In this document: in pieces, positions 47,591 through 58,194 of the stretch
How the letters are laid out: every line of letters begins with the position of its first letter
Position numbering within the stretch: the first letter of the stretch is position 1
Assembly: GCF_021869535.1 (NCBI RefSeq)
Contig: NW_026262701.1
Coordinates: 5,037,501-5,101,500, forward strand
From: Mytilus californianus
Taxonomy: Eukaryota; Mollusca; Bivalvia; Mytilida; Mytilidae
Direction: 5' to 3'
DNA: 64,000 nt
The notes under the pieces: generated by a model
The model's database searches: none
What the model was told of the DNA's origin: nothing
What the model saw: the letters and a program-made list of their open reading frames with translations, nothing else
Made by a program: the position numbers and the translations under genes

Positions 47591-48415
47591 ATATATGTTT
47601 AACCCCGCCGCATTTTTGCGCCTGTCCCAAGTCAGGAGCCTCTAGCCTTTATTAGTCTTGTATCATTTTTAATTTTAGTTTCTTGTGTATAATTTGGAGT
47701 TTAGTATGACGTCCATTATCACTGAACTAGTATACATATTTGTTATGGGGCCAGCTGAAGGACGCCTCCGGGTGCGAGAGTTTCTCGCTGCATTGAAGAC
47801 CCATTGGTGGCCTTCGGCTGTTGTCCGTGTTAGGCGCAACTTTTTGGAAGTTTTGGTCCTCGGTGCTCTTCAGCTTTGTACTTGATTTGGCTTTCAAACT
47901 TTTTTCATCTGAGCGTCACTGGTTGGTCTTGTGTGAACGAGACGTACGTCTGGCGTATTGAATTTTTAAGCCTAGTACCTTTTGTTAGCTATTATTCGTG
48001 TGTTTCTTTGTCCTATATGTTCTCCCATTTATTTGTATTGTGGTCCTGTCATGTGATGTTGTCGTTTTGGTGTTGTGTTTGACGTTGACATAAAAGCGGG
48101 AGGTTCGGCATGCCACAAAACCAGGTTCAACCCACCATTTTTTTCTTAAAATGTCCTGTACCAAGTCAGGAAAATGGCCATTGTTATATTATAGTTCGTT
48201 TCTGTGTGTGTTACATTTTAATGTTGTGTTTTGTTGTGTCGTTGTTCTCCTCTTATATTTGATGCGTTTACCTCAGTTTTAGTTTGTAACCCGGATTTGT
48301 TTTTATCTCTATCGATTTATGAGTTTTCGAACAGCGGTATACTACTGTTGCCTTTATCTATGGTCGGGTTGTTGTCTCTTTGACACATTCCTCATTTCCA
48401 TTCTCAATTTTATAT
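47591..48415 (+). repeat. Family D repeat split by a ~530 bp insertion
   Basis: The left part (47592-47828) matches 14405-14665 up to 'ccttcggctgttgtc', and the right part resumes at 48359 with 'tatggtcgggttgttgtctc'. The inserted 47829-48358 carries family B ('gagcgtcactggttggtctt'), family A-like ('ggttcaacccaccatt', 'ccaagtcagg') and family C ('tagtttgtaacccggatttg') pieces. Confidence 0.75.
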
Positions 48416-49583
48416 ACATAAACCATGTTTTCCAAGATATATCAATCATGTTGTCTCACTGATGTGAACCCAAAATCTATCGTATTATAGAAAATGACGT
48501 GATGACTCCTGTGAACATTAATTCTATACAAAATATCTATATCTCTGGCTTTTATATTCCAATTGTCAGCAAAATATTACTTCCACACAACAAGTATAAG
48601 TTATGAAAAAACAAATTGAATACAGTAAAAGGAACAATAATAAATGAAGTCATGGAGAAAATACCAAAGTTGTTAAACTTGCAGTTAAGGATGTCCGGTT
48701 AGGATGACATGTCATTCTGTGGGCTGCTCACTTTTGGAATAGCACAATCCGACTCATCGTGTCAGTTTTAGTACAACACAGAGTATATTCAGGGTATAAA
48801 TATATGATATTAAAATGTTATACAAAGGTCCTTTATATGCATCGCACTTGACTACGATACTCAAAAAAAAAAGAAATCAGGACAGTCTTGCTCACATTGT
48901 AACTTAAATTGCCCGCAAAAAAATCAGTTTTCAAATTGTATTAAGCCGTGAGTTAAAGTTCATTGACTCATGACGACAAAAGAAAAAAACAAAATCAACG
49001 GTAACAGTGTGTTAATGCATATATCCATTTAACTGTACTGATGATTTGAATTAGATTGAAGTGATATTCATAATTAATGACCAAATGTAAGGAAGGACTC
49101 AATTTTTTCAATAAACGTCATATAACATAAGAGCTTTAAAGTTAGTTCGATAGCATCCTTTGTTGTTATATCAAACTCCTTTTTTAAAGGAACTAGTATT
49201 GTAGATACTAGTTACCAGGGGAAATCCCTTTTTAACAAGCACCGTGTGCCAGAACTAACTAACAAATGTGATATTTTGTACCCATAGTTCAATATATTTT
49301 GATGATACATTTATTGAAATGCAGTTTTTTAAGAAATCAGTTTCTTGTAGTTTGGCAAATAGAAAAGATTTTTTTCCATTTAATCGTCTTATTTCTTAAC
49401 TACGAGCATTGATTCTAGACTTAAATGACGAGTGGTGCAGGCAAAGCAGAAGATCCTAACCTTTGACGCACCAGGGCTTACCCCTGAGACAATTCACACT
49501 GCTATTACTCACATAGTTGTCTAATTCGACCTATATCTTATCTTAACGTCAGTATAATAATTGATATTATAATTTATCTATTC
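48416..49583. other. Gene-free stretch
   Basis: No exon or recognised repeat beyond simple A/T runs. Confidence 0.4.
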
Positions 49584-49850
49584 ATTTTTAAAATGTGAAA
49601 AAAAAAAAAAATTACAAACCTTATAATGATTTGAAAATGTCCCACTTTAGTAATTTATATGATGTGATTAATAGTTTCCTTGTGTCGTGTATTCAATATC
49701 GTATTCAATATAGTGTATTCAGTGAAACAATTGATAGTATGGTGTTCAACAGGAAAAGAATATTCAATTGATAGTTTACGGAAATATAAACTTTTGAATA
49801 TTAATAAAAAAACATCATTAGCGCCTGGGACTATTAAACTAGTATAACGC
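49584..49850 (-). promoter_or_regulatory. Duplicated upstream block of receptor unit A
   Basis: Homologous to 29227-29470 and 10330-10570: 'acaaaccttataatgatttg', 'tagtttccttgtg', 'caacaggaaaagaatattca' and 'cggaaatataaac'. It differs by an extra 'gtattcaatatc' duplication. It lies 2.8 kb upstream of the unit A ATG. Confidence 0.45.
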
Positions 49851-51030
49851 TCGTAATTATTTTTACGAAAAGCCGCTTTTTCGGGAATTTGGTTTTGTTT
49901 TCATTTTGGGTTCAGAAAATGCGGAAATTCCTAAAACGGTTTCTAACTTCGAAATCTTGTTAAGTCATACCAATCTGAAAGAAAAACTTCAACAATGAAA
50001 AAGAGGCAGAGGATACCAAAAGGGCAATTACAATCCATCTGTCGAAGGAAACCCGACAACACCATGGCAAAAAACTAGAAAAACTACGAAAAGACCAACA
50101 AACGTTTACAAAACACTATAGAAACCTAAAGATTGGTTAACACGAATCCCATCAAAAATCGGAGGTGATTTCAGGCAGGAAAGCTCATGGTTAATACACA
50201 TTCGGCGTTTGTTTTTGTAGCAGTTCAGTGTTTCTGTTGTTCCGTTTTGTTTCCTCTTATAGTTGATGTTTCCCTCAGTTTTGGTTTGTGACCCGGATTT
50301 GTTTCATTTAAAATCGATTTATGACTATTAAACAGCGGTATACTACTATTGCCTTTAATTATCATCATACTGTAATTGAGGAAAAGAGGACGAGATTGAG
50401 ACTACGATAATGGGAACGTGATCATCTATCACACAGATATTCATTAACGGTCAACCAACTCATGATGGTGACCGTAAAACGTTCAAAGGGATGCTTCCAA
50501 TTCTACAAGGAACCCTTGGTTCAACAGCTTCCTGGTAGAGCAAATCCTCTATTCAGGAACGCAAGCTCTGGAATATCCTATAAACTCGGAGATACATACG
50601 CAATATAGTGGGGCGGCTTAGTACCGAAATTTGACAAAATCATGCAAATAGTGATGCAAGCATAGGAATTGGCACATACGTTTTAGGGTGTACTTTAGCA
50701 TATTAGAGGGGTAGCCAACATATTTTTGAATTTTTTCTCGGCGGGCATCTTGAATTTAAAATTGGCATCATTCATGCTCAATGGAGATTGAAAACAGATC
50801 CACACCTTACTATGCAAAAGTAAAATAACAAAAATACCAAACTCCAAAGAAATTCAACACGGAAAGTCATTTAACAAATGGCAAAATCAAAAGCTCAAAA
50901 GCTCAAACACATCAAACGAATAGAGAACAACTGTCATATTCCTAACACGGTAAAGGCATTTCCTTATGTTGAAAATGGTGGATTAAACCTGGTTTCATAG
51001 CTAGCTAAACGTCTCACGTGTATGATAATA
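49851..51030. repeat. Mosaic of repeat fragments
   Basis: It holds an RT-tail-like segment, inverted (about 49995-50185); family C (50255-50362); a segment like 24530-24690 that looks derived from an RT 3' region (50390-50640); and family E (50810-51030). No gene. Confidence 0.55.
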
Positions 51031-52314
51031 CGTCAAATGCAAGCATGTCTGGGTAGTTCCTATATAGAAATGTAAAATTCACAATTGGAAAGCTAAACTG
51101 ATCTCTTTTGTCGTAAATTTAGGTTTACCGACCGTCCATGCCAGCTTATAGATATAAGTTAAGATAAACGGCAGAGCTCATTGTATCTCATTCTGTGGTA
51201 TCCTTTATTTCAAGTGTGATGCGTTAAAAATAGTCGTCAGATTCAGTAGATGATTTAAGTCAGATTGGCATTTTTGTAGAAATTGACATTCTGAGCATTT
51301 TCTTTCTGTGTCTATAAAAGTTTTCAAGATAATAGACAATAATTATTACTTCTATTTAACTCTCAAGTTCTTTTAAAGTAACATTGGTAATTTTAATTGA
51401 TTGATGAAGGTAAATCCAGAAAAAGCGCTTCTGACGCATGAAATTTATAGTGTTATTTCAATATTTTTGTTGGAACACAACGAACAAATCTGAAACTAAA
51501 CACTACAAATATATTAGTGAGCAAGTTTGGTTCCAAATTGACTGGTGGTTTCAAATAAGATTAATGACAGTTTACAGCTGAACGGCGGACAGATTGATTT
51601 CAAGTCAATATAAAATATCATACTGGTGTTAGGGCTAGGTCAGCTGATAGGTCTATAAACGACTGTCTTAGCTTGGATCATCAGGATAGACATAGATAAC
51701 TTGATATGACGCTGCCACTCAGTGGCAATATCACAACACTAAGATATGCCTTTAATGTTTTTTGGGACAGTGAACTATTCTTCAAGATTCCCTCCCCACT
51801 TGGTTCTCTACGAAAAGAAAATTCTTTCAGGAGAGGTCATCCAACATAACTCCAAAAAAAACACCACAATAGAACCATATCAGCACAATTATACCGCCAA
51901 ACTTCGAACAGAGACACATATGTCTCTGCTTTAAATTAAAAAAGCAAAGGTCTTTTTTGTTTTGTTTTCGGTAACACTTGAGGCCATGTTTCGCCATAGT
52001 TAGTGTTTTCATAAATAATTGTAAATAGGAAACAGATATCATTTCTCTAAATTCTGGTAGTAAATAATCATTTGCAAGATTTTTCTGTAATATTTCTTTC
52101 TTTTTTTTAAACGTAACTGTCGTGCACAGAACTTTTTTTAACTTCGACAATTAATTTCTTGGAAACCACCATAAATGCTTCGTTTATCCAGTTTGGTCAA
52201 ACTTACTTCTAACAAGATTTTCGGATTTTTTTATCATTATTTATGCCAAATGGTCTTTTCCAGTTATAATGGCAGCAATGTTTGATGTTCCTTTAGGTCT
52301 TCAGTCATATTTTT
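51031..52314. other. Gene-free stretch
   Basis: A family B-like string ('gatgaaggtaaatccagaaa', 'agcgcttctgacgc') is at about 51405-51450. Frames at 51746-51934 and 51827-52150 overlap on opposite strands and show no domain. No exon supported. Confidence 0.4.
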
Positions 52315-52485
52315 ACACAGGGTTCGAAATCAAAATGGCAATATTTAAACATGTGAACTATGTATAAAACTCAGTCAATGAACAATGACCAAAGGTGCAG
52401 GTCAAAATAACCTCATGGATATAAGAAATGTCAATGCTTATAAAACTGCATCCAAATACCGTTGACTTATCAATAGTATTAAAAC
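52315..52485. repeat. Outlying unit of the 166 bp satellite, 5' to the RT frame
   Basis: 'tcaatgaacaatgaccaaag', 'aacctcatggatataagaaa', 'tgtcaatgcttataaaactg'. It is interrupted at its right end by the RT element, and satellite sequence resumes at about 53660, so the RT element probably inserted into a satellite tract. Confidence 0.65.
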
Positions 52486-52486
52486 A

Positions 52487-53360
52487 TTTGACTTTTATAC
52501 ACTTTACACAAGTATTCCCCATTCCAAACTAAAAGACAAATTGAAAGAGTTGGTATTACTTTGTTTCATTTAAAAGAATGGCGAACGTAGATACAAGTAT
52601 CTTGTCTTGGGGAGGGATAAATCATACTTTGTAAAGAATCACTCTGATTCAAACAAAAAATTCTCTGAAACTGACATTATCAAGATGCTTGATTTCTTGA
52701 TTGACAACATATTTGTTACGTTTGGAGGACGTGTTTTTCAACAGACTGTCAGAATTCCAATGGGAACCAATTGTGCCCCTCTTCTTGCCGACTTGTTTCT
52801 TTATTATTATGAGGCTGACTTCATACAGGAACCTCTTAGGAAAAAAAATAAGAAGTTAGCAATATCCTTTAACTCTACGTTCCGCTATATAGATGATGTT
52901 CTCTCACTAGATAATACAAAATTTGGTGACTATGTTGAACGAATCTATCCAATCGAAGTAGAGATAAAGGATACTACAGATACAGTTAAGTCTGCCTCAT
53001 ATCTAAACTTACATCTAGAAATTGACAATGAGGGTCGGTTGAAAACAAACCTTTACCACAAAAGAGATGATTTCAGCTTCCCAATTGTGAACTTTCCATT
53101 TCTATGTAGCAACATTCCAGCAGCGCCTGCATACGGAGTATATAACTCCCAATTGATACGATATTCCCGGGCTTGTGTTTCCTATCACGATTTCCTTGAT
53201 AGAGGATTGCTGCTCACAAGGAAGATATTAAACCAAGAGTTCCAAATGGTGAAGTTGAAATCATCCCTTCGTAAATTTTACGGACGCCATCACGAGTTGG
53301 TTGACCGTTATGGAATAACCGTTTCAAAGATGATATCGGATATGTTCCTTATGTCGTAAC
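52487..53360 (+). CDS. Reverse transcriptase, C-terminal two thirds (retroelement, 5'-truncated)
   Basis: Reverse transcriptase of a retroelement, copying RNA to DNA. A 250-codon frame is open from 52607; the same frame upstream, from about 52490, gives LKTFDFYTLYTSIPHSKLKD (motif A, catalytic Asp) but carries one stop near 52569. The open part has IPMGTNCAPLLADLFLYYYE (about 52758, motif B region), FRYIDDVLSLDN (about 52881, motif C with both catalytic Asp), SASYLNLHLEI and KRDDFSFPIVNFPFLCSNIP, and ends DMFLMS. The 'LYT.IPH' and 'APLLADLFLY' signatures place it near Penelope-like RTs, but no GIY-YIG domain follows; the stop leads straight into the family's tail. The N-terminal third is missing, so the copy is dead, yet it is the best preserved of the family here. 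Confidence 0.82.
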
Positions 53361-53662
53361 TACAATACCCTCCCTTTTCACGAATGTGACTTACCGAATT
53401 AGACTATTTACCGGATTTGTAATAACATAAGCAACACGACGGGTGCCACATGTGGAGCAGGATCTGCTTACCCTTCCGGAGCACCTGAGATCACCCCCAG
53501 TTTTGTGTGGGGTTCGTGTTGCTTAGTCTTTGGTTTTCTATGTTGTGTCATCTGCACTACTATTTGTCTGTTTGTCTTTTTATTTTTGGCCATGGCGATG
53601 TCAGTTTGTTTTCGACCTATGAGTTTGACTGTCCCTCTGGTATCTTTCGTCCCTCTTTTATC
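53361..53662 (+). repeat. 3' tail of the RT element
   Basis: It follows the RT stop and ends near 'ccctctggtatctttcgtcc'. Equivalent tails are at 2445-2775 (minus), 11720-12030 and 20200-20388. The minus frame at 53468-53734 is a shadow. Confidence 0.75.
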
Positions 53663-54072
53663 AAATGTGGTTCCCATTAAACTAACATAAACACAAACTT
53701 TAACTTGTAAAGTAAGCAAAAGTATCAAAGTCAATGAATCAATATCAAGGGGCGTGGCCTTATAATTTGTAAATGCTTATAAAACTGTATACCTGTATAC
53801 TGTAAATGAGATGTGCCAATGCTAATACAATTGCATACAAAATATCAATGAACTACCATTAAGTTACCCTTAAACTGACCTAATCACAAACTAATAAATG
53901 TAAACTAAGCAAGTTTCAAAGTCAATAGAACATGACTTAGGGGGTGGGCCAAATAATCTCCATGGAAATGAGATGTTCCAACACTGATACAACTGCATAA
54001 GAAATATCATTGGCCTACCACTAGAGGTTTCCCACATAAACTGACTTAATCATAAACTAATACATTGTTGAC
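53663..54072. repeat. 166 bp satellite, two further units
   Basis: 'catgacttagggggtgggcc', 'aataatctccatggaaatga', 'tcacaaactaataaatgtaa'. It resumes the satellite tract broken by the RT element. Confidence 0.75.
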
Positions 54073-55944
54073 ACTGCAAGTGTTCGTCTAAGAAAGACAA
54101 CAATCTGGTTCAATTCAACATTTTTCAGGAGTTTTATTTGATTTTTTACATTCTTTCTTTCAGTAATGTGGTTGCCATCTAATTTAACAATTGGGGTCAT
54201 CTTCAGTCTCTCTCAAAAAGAATTGTGTATCATATCCTCAAATATGATAAACAGATGAGGGGTGAATGTCATTGAGACATTAACCTGACAACACAATTAA
54301 CAAAAAGACCCCTAATGGAAAATTACAGTTTCAACAATAGACTGGTGTTATGTTTTTTCTTAATTACTCAGTCTTAATTGAATTAATTCTACAGAGAATG
54401 TCAAAACTCTGTCATCCAAATAAATTCTCAAAATAACAAAAAACAATAAGATATGACATTAGAAGACAACCACAGATATGGATGATTGGGTAAGAAATAA
54501 GATTCTGTGTCATAAAAATTGTATTTATTGCAGAATAATTTAAAATACACAGTACGTTTTATTCAGATCATTACCATCTAGCTCAAACATACACAACATT
54601 CAAATTACATGACATGTCATTCTGAACAATGTTACATAGATTTCTGACATTGGTTGACTGTTTTTCATAATGCTCAGCAAGGTAGTTCTTAAATCTAAAC
54701 CATAAACAGATATAATTTTCTCACTCAAGTTACTGATAATTTCAGATGGTGGTATTGGTAGCTAGTTAATTTTGACATACCCTTATATAGAAAGCTTAAA
54801 TGAAAACAGTGGTGTTTTGTTGTATTTTGTCCAATTCTATAAAAGGGGTTTACACAAGATAAATGGAAGATCATATGAGACAGACAATTTTCCCCTCTGT
54901 TTGCTAATGTGTTCCCATATTTCTCTTCCCTCTATAGCACACATTATTACCAACTATCACTACAAAATATGTAATAAGTTATAAAGATCAAAATCTGCTG
55001 TACACAATTGCTAAATACATTGTGTTGCAATGGCAATTTGTACAGCAGACAAGAATATGATGTACATGTTAGCAAAAACAATTGTTTCTAACACATGCTC
55101 TGTTGTATCTGCTCTAATGAAAGATGGTAATAGTGTGTGTACTTTTAAATCTCATATTTTAACATGTTTCTCAAAGTTTTCAAGTTGAAAATTTAAAACT
55201 TAATTATCTTGAGTGAAAAAATGTTGTAACCAACTTGCAACAAAAGGAAATATATATATATATATATGTATGGACAAGTTAAATTTGAAATTAAAGCATG
55301 AAAATCATTTCAATTATAAAATTCATATTTTCATAGCTCATTATATTGTTCTTCAACAGTTACAGATATAAAATAATGGTTGGTTGTTAAAATTTAAACA
55401 AAAAGATGTATTAATAAAAATTCACAGTATTTAGAACAGTTATTATAATGTTGTGCTGTTTTTACTGTTTCTAAAGCCAGATATATTTAATTTCCATCTA
55501 ATAATAAAACCTAACATCATTAATATCTCCAAAAATAAAAGAATAAACCAAAACTGGAAGTTAAACAGAAAACATTGACAAAAATTTATTAATTTTAAAA
55601 ATGAAAATTCATGAAATTCATGAAAACTTTAAGTAAACTTAACAATGCATGGTCAATAATATAAGAATCCAATTTAGTAATAACAAATATGTAAAATTAA
55701 AGTTTTGAAAAGTAATCATATCAGTTAATTCAAAATGAAGGTAAAACAAATCTTTCTACATGAGAAAGAACAAATGCTTGATAAAATAACTGTATAGTGT
55801 AGAAAATACATAACATCAAGTTTGATTTTGTAAAAAAACAAATCGGACTAGATTTAACACTAATCATCAAAACATTAAATTAATAAATTTGTATGTTTTG
55901 TTTTAATATAAAGATACACTGTCAATTTCAAACAATATTCTGCC
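54073..55944 (-). other. Probable 3' UTR and downstream flank of the PHLPP-type gene
   Basis: This stretch is low in the dispersed repeats that fill the rest of the window and lies directly 3' of the stop codon at 55945. A minus-strand AATAAA (plus-strand 'tttatt' at about 54524) is one possible polyadenylation signal, but several others exist. A (TA)n tract is at about 55251-55267. The open frame at 54772-54984 has no domain. Confidence 0.4.
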
Positions 55945-58194
55945 CTATAAATAAGTCACTGTTATGCTTTGCTGACTAATTGATCGACCAATCAATGATT
56001 CTAAACTTCGAGATCTTGTCAATGGTTTTGGTGTCGTCTGCAATGGAGCTTCTGTCTTTGATTTTGAACTACCAATCAGATGATATATACCCTCTAAACT
56101 TGATATAGAGTTTGCATTATAGTCTGTTTCGACTTTGTACATTTTCTGTTTTAGATGCTTTGGTTTTTGTTTTGGAGATAAGGGGAGAACTGCAATGGTG
56201 TTAACATGTTTAGGTACTGGCATGTCATCTGTCACATGTGACTTTTGATTGGCATTTATCGTATCAATATATCTCTGAGTCATTTCCTTCACGTTCACTG
56301 GAGAATGTGGTAGCTCTAAAGAACCACGGTTGCTAATGTTACCATCAGCTAAGTTCTGATTGTCATGATGCTTTTGTGAGTCAAATTGCTGAACATCTTC
56401 ATAAACCCCACATGACATGTGAATAGAGTTCTGACTGTTTTTAAGTATTGCAGGTATCCCACTAGTTGCCCTAATATTGGTCACATCAGAATCAGAACGT
56501 TCTAATATCTGTGGTATAGCCACAGGTGCAGGAGGAGCTCTGTGTTTTTTCTCACTGAAGTTTTTGACTTGTTTGTAACCACTAACAACAGAAGTATCAC
56601 AGATATCAGTCATTTCACCTTGTTCTGTTGGTCCATTTAAAAGATTTTTAACTCTATTTGGAGGTGAACGATGTGTTGTTTGAGGTAATTTTTGTGTCAC
56701 AGGAGGTGATCTCTTGACTTTGACCCCCTGACTTCTTGAATTATAGTCATGGTCAAAATCGTGTACTTGAACAACTTGATCTCCAATATTTTCTCTGTGT
56801 TGATGTTGAAGTCTGTGTGCATTGATTTCAGGTGAGTAGTTTCCCTTTTTCGTCACAGAGATATCCTGCTTTCCATTTAGCACATGTCTGTCATTTTGTG
56901 AATGAATACTTGAATTTTCTATTGCTGCTGTAGTTTTAGTTTCTTTCTGAACTGAAGTTTTGTCTTTCTTGGAATGTTTTGATTTTTGTTTTGTTTTCAA
57001 TAAAGGGGAATTTTGTGGAACAGCTTCCATTTGCAGCAAAACTTGATCATTATGTAAGTGGGGGTTCCCTTGATATGATGGATTGGGTTCAGGCTCAGAG
57101 CCTCCAATACTATGAGCAGACGGTGCAGGCTCTTGGCTATGAATCAAAACTTCAATGCTGTGGGAAGATGTTTTAAGACCTCCACTAAAATCTTTCCTCA
57201 TTGGATTAGCAGGCACAGACTGTGTCGAGTTTAAACTGTCTGTACTCTGTCGAGTTGCTCTCACCATTTGCATCTGATGGAACAATATGGCATCTCTATC
57301 AATGTTCATTGGATAATTGTATTCTTTCTGGAATTCTATAGATTGAACAGAAGCTGATGGATTAATAAGAGGACTGGATCCCAGGAAATTGTTTTTAGAT
57401 CCTTTACAATTTTTGGGGAGTAACAGGTCCTTATCGCTATCACTAATTTCCCAATTATTGTCAATATCGTCTTCCAATTCATCAACGAACATGAAACTTT
57501 GACCTTCACCTCTTTCTAAGAAGGCATGTTGTAACTCTTTGTTTTTAATTTCTTCTGTTAGTCTCTTTTGCAGTAATTCCTCCCAGTTATCAGAAAAATC
57601 ACCATTTTGTCCGCTCCCATCATTTTGATTAATTGACTCATTCTGATCCCTAACATCTTTCAGACTAACATATTCCCCACCTTCATCACTGAAAACTGAT
57701 GAAGCCTGAACTCGTGTTCTATGTCGATCTTTTAATTTCACTATTTCCATGGGAACAACTTCTTCCTCTTCCATCATTTCAGAACGCCTTTTCCTTTTCT
57801 CCATTTCTCGCTTCAAATCTCTGCTTTTAAGTTGGGATAATAAGTTTTGTTCTGCTTCAAACTGTGTCTGCAGTATATCCTTCATTCTATGTCTTTCTTT
57901 ATTTGATAATAATAACCTTACAACTAAAACACCAATACTTTCTTTTGACCCATATCCTTGAGCGAGGTCCTGAAGCTTTTTAGCACCTAAAACTGGATCA
58001 GGTATGTTGATGACTTGATTGACAGCCTCCTGATAGGACACATATTTCCAAAGACCATGATTAGCAATGATGAGGACTTGATCCTCGGGTCTAAGATTGA
58101 TACTGGTCACGTGAGGTTCTGGGACAACATGAGGGAACAGAAAGCTACATCCAAGTAGTCGAGAATTACATGTAACACCACTGACATGACCATC
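55945..58194 (-). CDS. PHLPP: PHLPP-type terminal exon: end of PP2C domain plus long tail
   Basis: Acceptor 'tttatttatttcag', phase 0; 749 residues to the stop. About residues 1-100 complete the phosphatase (DGHVSGVTCNSRLLGCSFLF, LIIANHGLWKYVSYQEAV, SIGVLVVRL). About 100-160 is a charged likely coiled-coil (KDILQTQFEAEQNLLSQLKS, REMEKRKRRSEMMEEEE). The remaining ~580 residues are low complexity and disordered, with Pro-rich patches (HRAPPAPVAIP; KRSPPVTQKLPQTTHRSPP) that could bind SH3 domains, an acidic patch DELEDDIDNNWEISDSD, and RSRSLESLIGRS near the end. The last residues ...TVTYL fit a class I PDZ ligand, as in vertebrate PHLPP proteins (ending TPL or TAL). The single exon is unusually large for this gene. 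Confidence 0.9.
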   Translation of the reverse strand, partial: DGHVSGVTCNSRLLGCSFLFPHVVPEPHVTSINLRPEDQVLIIANHGLWKYVSYQEAVNQVINIPDPVLGAKKLQDLAQGYGSKESIGVLVVRLLLSNKERHRMKDILQTQFEAEQNLLSQLKSRDLKREMEKRKRRSEMMEEEEVVPMEIVKLKDRHRTRVQASSVFSDEGGEYVSLKDVRDQNESINQNDGSGQNGDFSDNWEELLQKRLTEEIKNKELQHAFLERGEGQSFMFVDELEDDIDNNWEISDSDKDLLLPKNCKGSKNNFLGSSPLINPSASVQSIEFQKEYNYPMNIDRDAILFHQMQMVRATRQSTDSLNSTQSVPANPMRKDFSGGLKTSSHSIEVLIHSQEPAPSAHSIGGSEPEPNPSYQGNPHLHNDQVLLQMEAVPQNSPLLKTKQKSKHSKKDKTSVQKETKTTAAIENSSIHSQNDRHVLNGKQDISVTKKGNYSPEINAHRLQHQHRENIGDQVVQVHDFDHDYNSRSQGVKVKRSPPVTQKLPQTTHRSPPNRVKNLLNGPTEQGEMTDICDTSVVSGYKQVKNFSEKKHRAPPAPVAIPQILERSDSDVTNIRATSGIPAILKNSQNSIHMSCGVYEDVQQFDSQKHHDNQNLADGNISNRGSLELPHSPVNVKEMTQRYIDTINANQKSHVTDDMPVPKHVNTIAVLPLSPKQKPKHLKQKMYKVETDYNANSISSLEGIYHLIGSSKSKTEAPLQTTPKPLTRSRSLESLIGRSISQQSITVTYL

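Noticed and set aside
57749..57961. Plus-strand frame inside the PHLPP-type terminal exon
   Set aside because: Antisense shadow of the charged coiled-coil segment.
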